A stretch of 64,000 bases of DNA from Flagellimonas flava (GCF_900129665.1 NZ_FQWL01000001.1:1116001-1180000); one strand, 5' to 3'. Shown: positions 28,387 through 37,886, counted from the first letter of the stretch. Numbers and translations are program-made. The notes: generated by a model not told the origin, from the sequence alone.

Positions 28387-29736
28387 TTAATTCCCCAGAT
28401 GCGATTTCACCCTTGGAATAAGTAAGAGTTCTGTTTGTCTCCCATTGACATATCTAAATCCATTTTCGCCATAGAATCCTGCCTCCTCCAACATGATGCG
28501 GATATCCCGCTTCCACTCGGGAATATTTACTGTAGTGTTGAGTTCTATAGCATATACTGTATTTGGGTTGAGTGGGTAATTTTCCCCATCATCCTTCATT
28601 ACCCCGCCTTGGGAATCCCACATGCCAATGGTAGTTCCGGCCGAGTGTCCGTAACTTCCCAAGGGATGTGTGTAAATGGCGGGCTTTAGACCTGCATTTC
28701 TGCCATCTTGAAGTGCTTTGGCCAAAATTTCGTTTCCAGTTCGACCCTTAATCATATTGGAGGTTAAAAAATCCTGTACGCTGTTGCCATCCTTTAGGGC
28801 ATTTACCAAAAAGGAAGGAGGTTCGGTTTCCTTTGGTTTTAAGACATAGGCCAACTCCTGACAATCCGTGTTGAGTCTTAGGTAGGTAATGCCGAAATCG
28901 CAGTGTAATAAATCACCGGGCTGGATGACCAAATCATCCGGTCTTCCCGAAAAGGAATACAGGTGCCCCACCAGTTCCTCGCTGGTTCGCTGCACATCAA
29001 CCGTGGGGTGAAACCAAGTTTCCAACCCTAAATCGGTAACCTTTTGTCGCATCCACCATTCCACCTCGGTGGTGGTAGTGACCCCGGGTGTTATCACTTT
29101 TTCAGAAAATGCTTCGGCAATAATATCATGGGTTATATCCACCAACTGGTTAAAGATGGTCATTTCCCTTTCTGTTCTAGTCTCCACCCAACGTACCGCC
29201 AACTGCTCCGCTGTTGCCACCTTGGAATGGTACTTTTCGGGAAGATTGGCCATAAATTCATCGTAGTCGGTTTTATCAAGGCCGTCGGCTATATTATGGT
29301 CCTTGGAAAAATTCAGCCCGATTTGTTTTGGACTTCGTTCTTCAATAAGCTGCATCAATCTTTTCCACTGATTGGGTTCCTTTTCCTTATCCCAAGCCGA
29401 AACTATACTTTTTCCCACATTATAGCGTGCCACGGCAAGTCGCTCCATGGTTTTTTTCGCCTTATCCCGGTAGAACACAAGAATCGTCCTTCGCCTTGCA
29501 TTGAGCCAAGTCGCGGGAAGCATGGTTTTAAGCACGGGATCTTCATTGTATTCGCGGGATATTAAAATCCACATGTCGATACCGGTTTGGTCCATAAGTT
29601 TTGGGAGCAGGTAGGTAAAACGTTCTTCCAAAATTTCATCCACCACCCTGGCCCGTTCCACCTCAGGAAGTATTTGTTGGGAATAAATAGTGAAAGACAA
29701 GAGGGCAAAAGGTAAAAAGCGAATCAGTTTTGGCAT
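28387..29736 (-). CDS. Exported M24 family metallopeptidase (Xaa-Pro aminopeptidase-like)
   Basis: 449 residues from ATG 29736, with a signal peptide (MPKLIRFLPFALLSFTIYSQ). The creatinase-like N-domain is followed by a pita-bread metal domain with the ligands Asp in HCDFGITYLRLNTDCQ, His in THPLGSYGHSAGT, and two Glu in YAIELNT and IMLEEAGFYGENGF. Such enzymes remove N-terminal residues before proline or cleave related C-N bonds. A frame starting 13 residues earlier (29775) would put polar residues before the signal peptide; AAGGGAAAG lies at good distance before 29736, so the later start is preferred. It ends 65 bp upstream of the plug-like gene at 28321, same strand. Confidence 0.85.
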   Translation of the reverse strand: MPKLIRFLPFALLSFTIYSQQILPEVERARVVDEILEERFTYLLPKLMDQTGIDMWILISREYNEDPVLKTMLPATWLNARRRTILVFYRDKAKKTMERLAVARYNVGKSIVSAWDKEKEPNQWKRLMQLIEERSPKQIGLNFSKDHNIADGLDKTDYDEFMANLPEKYHSKVATAEQLAVRWVETRTEREMTIFNQLVDITHDIIAEAFSEKVITPGVTTTTEVEWWMRQKVTDLGLETWFHPTVDVQRTSEELVGHLYSFSGRPDDLVIQPGDLLHCDFGITYLRLNTDCQELAYVLKPKETEPPSFLVNALKDGNSVQDFLTSNMIKGRTGNEILAKALQDGRNAGLKPAIYTHPLGSYGHSAGTTIGMWDSQGGVMKDDGENYPLNPNTVYAIELNTTVNIPEWKRDIRIMLEEAGFYGENGFRYVNGRQTELLLIPRVKSHLGN

Positions 29737-29902
29737 GTAAAAAATCTTTCCCTTAAAATACATCATTTCCCACACATAAAAAAAGTGGTAAGCTGTACTT
29801 TTCTTAAGCTATTTCTAAACATTTAGGGCAAAGTCCCATTACGTAACTATAGGGTAATAGGCAAACTTACTTTTGAAACACATCAATTGTGTTTAGCCAA
29901 GT

Positions 29903-30973
29903 TTACCCGAAAAGATTTCTTAGAATAACGTTGCGATTGACTTTTTCAGTGGTAGTCATTTCAAAGGTGGGAACGAAGTAAAGTTCTTTAGGCACCTCAT
30001 ATTTGTTTATCCCATCTAACCTTTTTATAGCATCAAGGAAATCTGAATCTGGAACGGCCTCTCCTTCCAAGATCAGTACCAACTTCTCGCCCAAAACCTC
30101 ATCCGGAATTCCTGCGACAAAAAACCGCGATGAAATCAAGGGAGCGATTTTTTGCTCTATTTGCTCCGGGATGAGTTTTACACCCCCGGAGTTGATGATG
30201 GAATCATACCTGCCCAACCATTGGAATTCTGTTTCACTGATGAGCTCCACCATATCATTTGTGACAACTGGCTCATCGGAGATTTTAGAAGCTTCTATAA
30301 CCAAGCAGCCCCGATCATCTTGTGCGAAGGAAATATTGGGCAAGGCTTTGAAACCTGAATTTTTAACTGACTTAACGGCTACGTGGGTAATCGTTTCCGT
30401 CATCCCGTAGGTTTCGAAAACCTGAGCGGGAAGCGACATCAACCTCTCCTTCAAACTCGGTGAAACTGATGCTCCGCCTATAATCAAAGTTCTAATACAT
30501 TCCAGCTTGAGCAACGAATGCTCTACCTGTAAAGGCACCATCGCACAAAAATCATAATTTCGACTTATGTTATCCAACGGTGTGGACGATGGTTTTACAT
30601 AATCCAATTCCAGTCCCAGGACCATAGCGCGGACCAACATCATTTTTCCTGCAATCCCTGTGCTAGGTAGACAAAGTAGCGAAGTATCTCCTGCCTGTAA
30701 ACCAAAATAATTTCCAGTAGCCTTGGCAGAATTGACCATATGCTCCTTTTTCAGAAGAATGTCCTTGGGCTTCCCGGTAGAACCGGATGTTTGGACCAAA
30801 ACCGTTGGATTGTCCATGGTCCAGTCCACTAAAAAGTCCCCAATGGCTCTTTCAAAGGGTTCTCCTTCTTTAATTAGGCTATAACCTACTTCCGGAAGTT
30901 CTTCCCATTGGTAGGATTTCCCATTCAATTTAAAATCTGGATGCAGTTTACGCCAAGAGGGATTCACCATCAT
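29903..30973 (-). CDS. menE: o-Succinylbenzoate-CoA ligase
   Basis: 356 residues, short compared with the 450-500 of other MenE proteins but usual for Bacteroidota. AMP-forming ligase: LVQTSGSTGKPKDI (ATP loop, about 57-70), YGMTETITHVA, an LGRYDSIINSGG hinge region and the C-terminal lysine in KVNRNV. It activates o-succinylbenzoate with CoA in menaquinone synthesis. The start overlaps the end of the CPBP gene by 26 bp, which overlaps menC by 10 bp, so menC-CPBP-menE form a tightly coupled unit. Confidence 0.88.
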   Translation of the reverse strand: MMVNPSWRKLHPDFKLNGKSYQWEELPEVGYSLIKEGEPFERAIGDFLVDWTMDNPTVLVQTSGSTGKPKDILLKKEHMVNSAKATGNYFGLQAGDTSLLCLPSTGIAGKMMLVRAMVLGLELDYVKPSSTPLDNISRNYDFCAMVPLQVEHSLLKLECIRTLIIGGASVSPSLKERLMSLPAQVFETYGMTETITHVAVKSVKNSGFKALPNISFAQDDRGCLVIEASKISDEPVVTNDMVELISETEFQWLGRYDSIINSGGVKLIPEQIEQKIAPLISSRFFVAGIPDEVLGEKLVLILEGEAVPDSDFLDAIKRLDGINKYEVPKELYFVPTFEMTTTEKVNRNVILRNLFG

Positions 30974-31886
30974 TTGTTGCTACAAATTCTTCCTTTGTCA
31001 AGACCGGTCCAAACAACTTCCCTTTCCAATCGGTCCATTTGTACTTTCTTCCGAATACAAGGAGCAGAATTGGAAACACTACGACAATGGGAATAAGTAC
31101 ATCCCAACCCAAAGTGGGCTCAGAAATATCCCTATAAATGGAGTCCGTTTGGAAAGCGGTCCAATCGGCAGTTACCAAAAGCGCGGTTATCAAATTATTG
31201 GCGGCATGAAAACCTAAGGCCAATTCCAGGCCTTCATCCATCAAAGTAAGGATACCTAGAAAAAGTCCTGTCCCAATGTAATAGACCATAATGCCCATGC
31301 CCAGTTTCTCCACTTCAGGATTGGCCATGTGCATCAACCCAAACAAAACAGAGGTCACCAGTAACGGAATCCATCGGGTTTTGGTTGCCAGTCCCAAACC
31401 CTGCATCATATGCCCCCTAAACAAGTATTCCTCAAAACTGGTCTGCATAGGAATAAGTACTAGGGCGATGATTGCCAGGGGAATGAACTTTTCAAGGTTA
31501 AAGTTGAACACATAATGTTCTGGTGAAGCGTAGATATCTATCAAGGTCAATAAAATAGTCACACCTCCCCATAACGAAAAGGCAAAAAAGATGCGTTTCC
31601 AATCTATTTTTTTTCGAGAGGTGGTCAGGGAAGTTATGGACTGGGGATGGATGAGCTTGGTCCATCCCAAGACTACAAACAGCCCCACAGCTAGCGGAAG
31701 CAATGCGATAACCAGGACAGTATTGGCGCCCCATTGTTCTATCATCTGCTGCATGGCGTCTTCCACACTAACAGACGAATTGATGGTCAAAATATAGTTT
31801 ACTGCCATCAAGCCAATGAAACCCACCGGTAAAAAGAGGTATTTCCAAAGTCCAAGATCTCCTTTATATCCTTGTTCTATATACAT
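30948..31886 (-). CDS. CPBP family intramembrane metalloprotease in the menaquinone operon
   Basis: 312 residues, about eight hydrophobic helices. The CPBP (Rce1-like) motifs are intact: EEYLFRGH (about 150-157, with the EExxxR glutamates), FGLMHMANP (about 180) and GFHAANN (about 225). These residues form the metal-dependent membrane active site. Its reading frame overlaps menC upstream (10 bp) and menE downstream (26 bp), so it is translated with the menaquinone enzymes. CPBP proteins often serve in protein prenyl processing or bacteriocin immunity; a link with menaquinone synthesis is not established. A C-terminal helix near 270-290 is followed by a cytosolic tail. Confidence 0.87.
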   Translation of the reverse strand: MYIEQGYKGDLGLWKYLFLPVGFIGLMAVNYILTINSSVSVEDAMQQMIEQWGANTVLVIALLPLAVGLFVVLGWTKLIHPQSITSLTTSRKKIDWKRIFFAFSLWGGVTILLTLIDIYASPEHYVFNFNLEKFIPLAIIALVLIPMQTSFEEYLFRGHMMQGLGLATKTRWIPLLVTSVLFGLMHMANPEVEKLGMGIMVYYIGTGLFLGILTLMDEGLELALGFHAANNLITALLVTADWTAFQTDSIYRDISEPTLGWDVLIPIVVVFPILLLVFGRKYKWTDWKGKLFGPVLTKEEFVATNDGESLLA

Positions 31887-32929
31887 AAATCCTTAATTAA
31901 ATTCTGTTTCCAAACGGTACCATCCCCATACCATAATTGTCCGTCCCTGACCGCCAAAGGGCTTTCAAAGTTGTTAGTGAACAAACTCCCTGTCCCCAGA
32001 CCCTGAGGCATATCGGAACTCAAGGTATACGTCCATTGTGCAATGGCGTTGAGGCCAATATTACTCTCCAGTGCACTGGTTACCCACCAGCCAATATTCA
32101 TTGACTCTGCAATTTCAATCCATTCCCGACTTCCTTGGAAGCCACCTACCAAACTGGGTTTTAAGATAATGAATTGCGGTTGTATGGTTTGTAGCAATCT
32201 TTGTTTTTCTGTTACATCGAAAACTCCTATCAACTCCTCATCCAAAGCTATGGGCAATGGTGTTTGACCACATAATCTGGCCATGGCCTCCTTTTGTTTT
32301 GGTTTAATGGGCTGTTCTATGGAATGCAACTTAAACTCCGCCAAGGTGTTCAATTTTACCATGGCGTCCTCTGGAGCAAATGCACCATTGGCATCCACTC
32401 GGAGCTCTATCTCACTGGGTGAAAAGTTCTTTCGTATGGATTTCAAAATAGATAGTTCTGTTTTAAAATCAATAGCCCCTATTTTCATTTTGATACACCT
32501 AAAACCTTCTTTGAGTTTATCTTCCAATTGGGAAAGCATAAACTGTTCGTCGCCCATCCAAATGAGACCATTAATGGGAATGGGAGCGTTTTTGTGGATA
32601 AAATCGGATGGAAAGAGTTCAAAAGGATTCTGGGACTCCAAGGACAAAAGGGCCTGTTCCAATCCAAACTGAATGGATGGAAACTCTTTTAGTTCTGCTT
32701 GGAGTTCGGCTTTGTTGCCTTCAATATGCTTGCAAAGCCAAATGAGTTTTTCCTCATATTCCGGAACGTCATCCGCGCTAAGCCCTCTTAAAATACCACA
32801 TTCCCCTATACCTAGATTACCATCCCGCTCCAGAATCAGGAACCAGGTCTCCTTATGGGTCATGATGCCCCGAGAAGTGCCGCTGGGGCGCTTAAAATTT
32901 AGGATGTACTTTGTGTAGGTAGCTTTCAT
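31877..32929 (-). CDS. menC: o-Succinylbenzoate synthase
   Basis: 350 residues of the enolase superfamily (muconate lactonizing type). The capping domain has THKETWFLILERDGNLGIGECG; the barrel carries the KxK motif in CIKMKIG (about 147), the metal Asp in LRVDANGA (about 178) and LDEELIG. It dehydrates SHCHC to o-succinylbenzoate in menaquinone synthesis. Assignment as MenC rather than a dipeptide epimerase rests on the same-strand menE and CPBP genes. Its stop overlaps the CPBP start. The upstream histidine kinase gene ends 52 bp away. Confidence 0.88.
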   Translation of the reverse strand: MKATYTKYILNFKRPSGTSRGIMTHKETWFLILERDGNLGIGECGILRGLSADDVPEYEEKLIWLCKHIEGNKAELQAELKEFPSIQFGLEQALLSLESQNPFELFPSDFIHKNAPIPINGLIWMGDEQFMLSQLEDKLKEGFRCIKMKIGAIDFKTELSILKSIRKNFSPSEIELRVDANGAFAPEDAMVKLNTLAEFKLHSIEQPIKPKQKEAMARLCGQTPLPIALDEELIGVFDVTEKQRLLQTIQPQFIILKPSLVGGFQGSREWIEIAESMNIGWWVTSALESNIGLNAIAQWTYTLSSDMPQGLGTGSLFTNNFESPLAVRDGQLWYGDGTVWKQNLIKDLCI

Positions 32930-32981
32930 GCAATGATTCCAAATTTACCACATTTTGAAACCATCAGGTGTGAAAAAGGAA

Positions 32982-34946
32982 TCAACTAAAATTGAACCAA
33001 AAACGAACTCCTTCGTTTTCCTTGTCGATGTTAAGCTTGGATTGCAACTGATTCACCAGTCGATTCATCAAGCGAATGCCCATTGAGGAATGGGCCCGTT
33101 CGTCTGCATCGTCGGGCAGACCAACTCCATTATCGGTATATTCAAAATACCCTTGTTCGCCATTCTTCCGTAAATGGATGTAAATCTTTCCGTTGTCGTC
33201 ATTTTCCGGGAAGGCATACTTGAAGGAATTTGAAACAAGTTCGTTCAGTATCAACCCAAAAGGTATGGCGCGATCAATGTCCAACTCTGTTCCTTCGGCA
33301 TCTATGGTAATGCTAATGTTGTGGCCTCCTTTTTTATAAACGGACTGTACACTATTGATGAGACTTTCGATATAACCCTGCATTTCGATAACAGACAGAT
33401 CATCGTTCTGATATAACTTTTGATGGATCAATGCCATGGCCTTTACCCTGCTCTTTCCTTCTTCCAAGGCTTCGATGGCCGATTTGCTTCTGGTATTCTT
33501 TGTTTGTAGACTCAACAGACTGGACACCATCTGTAAATTGTTCTTTACCCTATGGTGAATCTCTTTAAGTAGCGAATCCTTTTCCACCAAAGCGTTTTCG
33601 ATGATATGTTTTTGTTCCGCAATCAATCTTTGGTTCTTGATGCTCTTTAAATAGGCATAGACCAATCCCGCAAAACCAAGTAAGGTAAAAATCAAGGAAA
33701 TGAAAACTAGATTGATTCGCTCATCTTTGGCCTTCATTTCGCTTCGGGCCAATTCATTGATTCTTTTTTGCTCATCAATCAAACGTTGGGAGTTTTCCAA
33801 ATCCTCATTGGCAACTATGGTCACCAGTTGTTGTTTGATAATGGAACTTTGCTTTTGGGTAAGAGAATCTTTGATACGCTCGTTACGCTTATAATAAGTC
33901 GCTGCATTTCTAAAACTTTCAACCTTGTCATAATAAGCGGCTAGCAGACTGTTCCGTTTAATACGTTGCAGCATACTGATATTTTCAAAATCGATGTCCA
34001 AACTTTGCTTGGCAGAGGTATATCTTTCTAGCTGCAAATTGGCGTCTGCCAGGTTAAGGGTATTTTCTATAACCTCGCTTTTATGCGAGTTACGGGACGA
34101 AGAATTCAAAACCTCTATGCTGTTTTCCAGCAGGGGCACAGCTTCTTCGTACTCGCTTAACAGCACATGGCATTTTCCAATATTCCCTTCGATTTCAGCT
34201 TTTAACAGGTCACTTTCAAAAAGTTGCTCCTCTGTTTTTTCTTTTGAGATATCATTCAGGAACACATCTAAATACGCCTTGGCCTTTTTGAGTTCGCTCA
34301 AGGCTGTGGGAGCTGAATCATCCAATCTGAGATAGTTTCCCACCTTGCTGTGGTACTTGGCCAAACCATAGGAATCATTATCGGCAATGGTAGGCTTTAC
34401 CTCCATGATATATTGGTTCCTTGCTTTTCTATGCAAGCCCAAGTTGCTGTAGATATCGTAGAAGGCCACATTGTCCGTATAGCCCAATTCCCGTTTTTCC
34501 TTACGGATTTCTATTTGTTTGTCGTACAACTGTAAATTGGCATAGTTGTCGTCCAATACTTCCAAGATGATTTTTCGTGAGCTGGAATCCAAAGAATCCT
34601 TTTTGGCATACAGTTCTTTTGCCAGCGCAATACTTTTATCAAACTCCCCCAAATCGTTATACACTTGGGTCTGCATGACCCTGTAGCGCTGAGCCGCAAT
34701 GGAATCGTTGGCTTTTTGGGAATTGGAAAGGTATATTTTGATGGTATCCAGCCAATCATAGGCGGAATTTATATTGTACCGGTTTACGGCATTAAAAAAG
34801 ACCTCAAACCTTCCTTCAGAGCCATTGGTATTTTGAAACTCCGTCAATACACTTATCTCCTCCCCTTCCACATCCTGGGCGGAGGCATTTAAAAGCATTA
34901 CAAAAAATAAGGCTGAAAATAATTTCTTGAGGTTGTGCATCATCAA
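32982..34946 (-). CDS. TPR-containing sensor histidine kinase (HisKA_2 type)
   Basis: 654 residues with a signal peptide (1-23). A periplasmic region of TPR-like helices (about 45-400) is followed by one transmembrane helix (about 411-434), a coiled-coil (435-460), then HisKA_2: KEIHHRVKNNLQMVSSLLSLQ-type motif with phospho-acceptor His464 or His465. The HATPase domain has LILNELVSNSFKYAF (N box, 566-580), TDNGVGLPDD (G1) and SSMGIRLMNRL. TPRs outside the membrane probably sense or bind a peptide ligand. Downstream on the strand come menC and menE; a LytTR response regulator lies 490 bp upstream. They could form a pair, though the order is unusual. Confidence 0.85.
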   Translation of the reverse strand: MMMHNLKKLFSALFFVMLLNASAQDVEGEEISVLTEFQNTNGSEGRFEVFFNAVNRYNINSAYDWLDTIKIYLSNSQKANDSIAAQRYRVMQTQVYNDLGEFDKSIALAKELYAKKDSLDSSSRKIILEVLDDNYANLQLYDKQIEIRKEKRELGYTDNVAFYDIYSNLGLHRKARNQYIMEVKPTIADNDSYGLAKYHSKVGNYLRLDDSAPTALSELKKAKAYLDVFLNDISKEKTEEQLFESDLLKAEIEGNIGKCHVLLSEYEEAVPLLENSIEVLNSSSRNSHKSEVIENTLNLADANLQLERYTSAKQSLDIDFENISMLQRIKRNSLLAAYYDKVESFRNAATYYKRNERIKDSLTQKQSSIIKQQLVTIVANEDLENSQRLIDEQKRINELARSEMKAKDERINLVFISLIFTLLGFAGLVYAYLKSIKNQRLIAEQKHIIENALVEKDSLLKEIHHRVKNNLQMVSSLLSLQTKNTRSKSAIEALEEGKSRVKAMALIHQKLYQNDDLSVIEMQGYIESLINSVQSVYKKGGHNISITIDAEGTELDIDRAIPFGLILNELVSNSFKYAFPENDDNGKIYIHLRKNGEQGYFEYTDNGVGLPDDADERAHSSMGIRLMNRLVNQLQSKLNIDKENEGVRFWFNFS

Positions 34947-35105
34947 TCTTATGGGTAGTGCTTATAGGGTATTAAGGTGTGTTTTGCCGTTTTTTGTTAT
35001 TTCAAATCTTGCCCTTAATCAAAAAGGTGTTTTTAAGTGCCCCTCTAAATTAAAACGCAGGTTTCAAAACAAAATTAAATCCATTCGTAAAGACTTATGG
35101 AGTAT

Positions 35106-35140
35106 TGTTGTGAAAGTGTCCAATTCTGTTGTGAAAGTGT
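35106..35140. repeat. 14-bp direct repeat with 21-bp period upstream of the kinase gene
   Basis: TGTTGTGAAAGTGT occurs identically at 35106-35119 and 35127-35140, and TGTTGTGAAC recurs at 35336-35345. A 21-bp period is two helical turns. Direct repeats about 21-22 bp apart are the typical binding pattern of LytTR regulators, and a LytTR gene ends 297 bp away, so it may bind here. The match to the LytTR consensus is partial. Confidence 0.45.
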
Positions 35141-35388
35141 TGGTGGTGTATGCAAAAGTGATTTTTGTCGGTGTTTTGTGCATTTCATGGAGTTCTCATG
35201 CCTTCCAAAACAAAAAAGGTCCTGCCAACTTGGACAAGACCCTTTTACGAGAACACTATATGAAAATGAAAAAATTACTTTTCTGAATTAATAACACTGC
35301 TAAAGTAAACGCATCTACCAAACAGGTGAAACTATTGTTGTGAACGACACGAAACTTGTGGTAATTGGGTCAATTAAGTCTATAATAA

Positions 35389-35412
35389 AAAAAAGTGCCC
35401 CTAAAGGCACTT
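35389..35412 (-). terminator. Terminator of the LytTR regulator gene
   Basis: AAGTGCC (35393-35399) pairs with GGCACTT (35406-35412) around CCTAAA; on the minus strand it is followed by a run of T. It lies 25 bp after the response-regulator stop and separates it from the histidine kinase gene. Confidence 0.8.
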
Positions 35413-35436
35413 GTATATTTTAACATAAAAAAGCTA

Positions 35437-36192
35437 TTAGCTATTCATGGAAGAAATTATGAATTCCTTAAAATCCTTGGAAATAGGAATCAGGTTATTG
35501 TTGATCATGATATCCTTGGAGTTGATGGCATCAATATGATCCACATTTACAATGTAGGATTTGTGTGCCCTATAGAATTTGTTCTTCGGGAGTTTCTCCA
35601 AGTAATCCTTTAGCGGCGAACGAACCAAGAATTTCTTATCTACAGTATTTACTTCCAAATAGACGTTGTCTGCCTTTATAAATTGAATATCGCCAAACTG
35701 GATACGATAGTAAAGATGTTGTTTCTTTACAAAAATAGAATCCTTCAAAACCGAATTCGAGGTGAAGGTATCCCCCTCATTGCCGGCAATCTCTTTACTT
35801 TTCTCCTTACGCGCATAATCGAAATTTGACAGTGCTATTTCAATTGAAGTGTAAAGGTCTTGTTGCTCAAAGGGTTTCACCAAATACCCGTCTGGTTTCA
35901 CCGTTTTTGCATTTTCAACCGTTGCCCGGTCCGAGTTTGAGGTCACGAAAATGAACGGTATATTGTAAACTTCCCGGATGTGCTTGCCCAAATCTATTCC
36001 CGTTTTATCCGACGCAAGAATGATGTCGATAAGCACCAAATCGACATGATTGTTCTTCAATACCTCAACGGCCTGCTCGTACACTATTACATTATCAACA
36101 ATCTCGTACCCAATTTCTTCGAGCATGGATTGCATGTCGTCTGCAATAATTACGTTATCCTCTACAATTAGTATTTTAATGGGGTGTTCCAA
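35437..36192 (-). CDS. LytTR family response regulator
   Basis: 251 residues. Receiver domain (1-125): acidic pocket ILIVEDN (9-13), phospho-acceptor Asp56 in LVLIDIIL, Thr in FVTSN (about 89), Lys in VKPFEQ (about 108). LytTR DNA-binding domain (about 150-248): FIKADNVYLEVNT, KFYRAHKSYIVNVDHIDAI. Kinase partners of this group are usually HisKA_2 or LytS-like; the neighbouring TPR histidine kinase is one candidate. The gene starts 32 bp after menA on the same strand, so it may be carried on the menA transcript, and a terminator follows it. Confidence 0.9.
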   Translation of the reverse strand: MEHPIKILIVEDNVIIADDMQSMLEEIGYEIVDNVIVYEQAVEVLKNNHVDLVLIDIILASDKTGIDLGKHIREVYNIPFIFVTSNSDRATVENAKTVKPDGYLVKPFEQQDLYTSIEIALSNFDYARKEKSKEIAGNEGDTFTSNSVLKDSIFVKKQHLYYRIQFGDIQFIKADNVYLEVNTVDKKFLVRSPLKDYLEKLPKNKFYRAHKSYIVNVDHIDAINSKDIMINNNLIPISKDFKEFIISSMNS

Positions 36193-36224
36193 ATTGTGTA
36201 ATGTTTAGCGGGTTCGAATCAAAA

Positions 36225-37133
36225 TTACAAAAAAAACTTAACAGCCGTTAAGAACAGTAGGGACAACAAAAATGTACTCAGGGCCAGTTTTTTCAGTTCT
36301 CCGTCCAACTCAGCGGGGTCCCGAGTTCGTATTACTTTGATAAGATGGATAAGGACTGGTATGAAGGCCAATAGGTAAAACCAAGCGGATAAGGATTCAA
36401 TTCTAAGCCAAGAAAAGGTCAAAAAACCAAGGAAAGCCAAAGTCAATACGATATAATGATATAGCTTTCCGTTTTTATACCCCATTTTAACCACAAGGGT
36501 GTTTTTGCCGTGCTTACGATCCGATACCACATCGCGAAGGTTGTTTAAGTTCAGGACTCCTACACATAAAAAGCCAATGGACATGGCGGGAAACAGGGTG
36601 GCCCAGTCCATCGATTTGGTGAACAGGAACATGCTGCCCAAAACCCCCAAAAGTCCAAAGAAAAGAAAAACAAAAACATCACCTAAACCCTGATATCCAT
36701 ATGGATTTGCACCCATAGTATATCGAATGGCGGCCCAAATGCTGAGAACCCCAAACGCGGTAAAGACCAAAATATATTTTAGGTTTTCTTTTCCGAAGGA
36801 AACATAGATTAAGGCGAAGGCCAAAATCAAACTTAGTATTATGGAAACAATGATCCCTTTCTTAAGTGATGAGGGCGCGAGTAACCCGCTCTGCAATGCT
36901 CTAGCCGGGCCAATTCTATCTTCATTGTCCGTTCCTTTTACGCCATCTCCATAATCGTTGGCAAAGTTGGAGGTGACCTGAAATCCAATTGTGGTAAGTA
37001 GGGCCAGAACAAAAACAATAGGGTCAAAATGACCTTGCATCATTGCCAAGGCAGTTCCGACTATAATTCCTGAAAGTGAAAGGGGAAGTGTTCTTAATCG
37101 CGCAGCTTGTATCCAAGCCTTTGTGTTACCCAA
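36225..37133 (-). CDS. menA: 1,4-Dihydroxy-2-naphthoate polyprenyltransferase
   Basis: 302 residues, about nine transmembrane helices of the UbiA superfamily. The first Asp-rich site is NDYGDGVKGTDNED (about 57-70); the second, NNLRDVVSDRKHGKNT (about 196-210), is on the far side. Arg in the first loop and the IQAARLRTLPLSLS N-terminus are as in MenA. It attaches the isoprenoid tail to dihydroxynaphthoate to form demethylmenaquinone in the inner membrane. The start is 2 bp after the stop of the SPOR-like gene, indicating one transcript. Confidence 0.9.
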   Translation of the reverse strand: MGNTKAWIQAARLRTLPLSLSGIIVGTALAMMQGHFDPIVFVLALLTTIGFQVTSNFANDYGDGVKGTDNEDRIGPARALQSGLLAPSSLKKGIIVSIILSLILAFALIYVSFGKENLKYILVFTAFGVLSIWAAIRYTMGANPYGYQGLGDVFVFLFFGLLGVLGSMFLFTKSMDWATLFPAMSIGFLCVGVLNLNNLRDVVSDRKHGKNTLVVKMGYKNGKLYHYIVLTLAFLGFLTFSWLRIESLSAWFYLLAFIPVLIHLIKVIRTRDPAELDGELKKLALSTFLLSLLFLTAVKFFL

Positions 37134-37135
37134 GA

Positions 37136-37735
37136 CTAATAAGGATCTTCTATTTTAACTCTTTTTCCATCTTGGTAGGAGGCAACGAACGCGTCTTTGA
37201 ATCCCATGTTTACCAATTGCTTTCTGAACAATTGGGCTTCATCCAAGGTCTCAAAATTACCCAAGGAGTAGGCATAGAATGGATTGGTCTTTACAAAAAG
37301 TGTATTCGTAAGGGCTTCCGAAGCCAGGGTTACATTGTTGTCCACAAAAGACTTGACCTGGACGGAGTAGATGGTCTCCTTATCCAAAAAAGCTTTGGCC
37401 AGGTAGAATTCCCGCACCAAGCTCAATTCCTCATTCTGAATTTTAAGGTTATCTATACGGGCCTTAATGACATCCAAGCTGTCGATGGATACCAGCAGGT
37501 TATTCTGGTTTTCAAAAGAGTTCTTGCTGCTAAGTCCAGCTGTAAAAGATGTAATGGCCAAAGTACCCACGACAAACAATGCGGTAAAGCCCAACAGGAT
37601 GTTACGTTGCAATTTTATCTTGCGGAGATCCTTGTTCTTATATTTTATTTGGTCTAAAAGTCTTTCATTGATTATTTGGGCCTTGTCAATGTCCTTGTGC
37701 AAGTCCAATAAATCACTTTCTTCAATAAACGGCAT
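37136..37735 (-). CDS. Membrane-anchored SPOR-like protein
   Basis: 199 residues. An N-terminal cytoplasmic coiled part (about 1-40), one transmembrane helix (46-66), a coiled coil (about 75-105), and a C-terminal domain (about 120-199) with YSVQVKSFVDNN and YAYSLGNFETLDEAQLFRKQLVNMGFKDAFVASYQ. This pattern is like SPOR peptidoglycan-binding domains but too divergent for a firm call. It would sit in the periplasm. It is two bases upstream of menA and probably co-transcribed. Confidence 0.6.
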   Translation of the reverse strand: MPFIEESDLLDLHKDIDKAQIINERLLDQIKYKNKDLRKIKLQRNILLGFTALFVVGTLAITSFTAGLSSKNSFENQNNLLVSIDSLDVIKARIDNLKIQNEELSLVREFYLAKAFLDKETIYSVQVKSFVDNNVTLASEALTNTLFVKTNPFYAYSLGNFETLDEAQLFRKQLVNMGFKDAFVASYQDGKRVKIEDPY

Positions 37736-37886
37736 ATTAGGTAAGTTAAGAGTTTTGAAAGTACGCTAAACGCATAGCTTTCAATAAGTTAATATACACT
37801 ATTACAAATGTAAAATTTTTGGTGAAAGAAAAAAACTTAACGGTATCAAAATACAAAGAAATCTATGAACTGCTTCAACGAGTCTT

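Larger units (their letters stand above)
34947..35436. other. 490-bp intergenic region between kinase and response-regulator genes
   Basis: No coding region is supported; the plus-strand frame at 34927-35286 has poor codon quality and no family match. It holds the response-regulator terminator at its right end (35389-35412), a 21-bp-period direct repeat (35106-35140) with a partial third copy (35336-35345), and an imperfect hairpin AAAAGGTC...GACCCTTTT at about 35213-35246. It is the likely control region and long leader of the histidine kinase gene, which starts at 34946 on the minus strand. Confidence 0.5.

Noticed and set aside
34927..35286. Plus-strand frame of 119 codons opposite the kinase leader
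   Set aside because: It starts inside the kinase gene on the other strand, has no signal, no family pattern and unusual composition; the region is better explained as leader and regulatory DNA.
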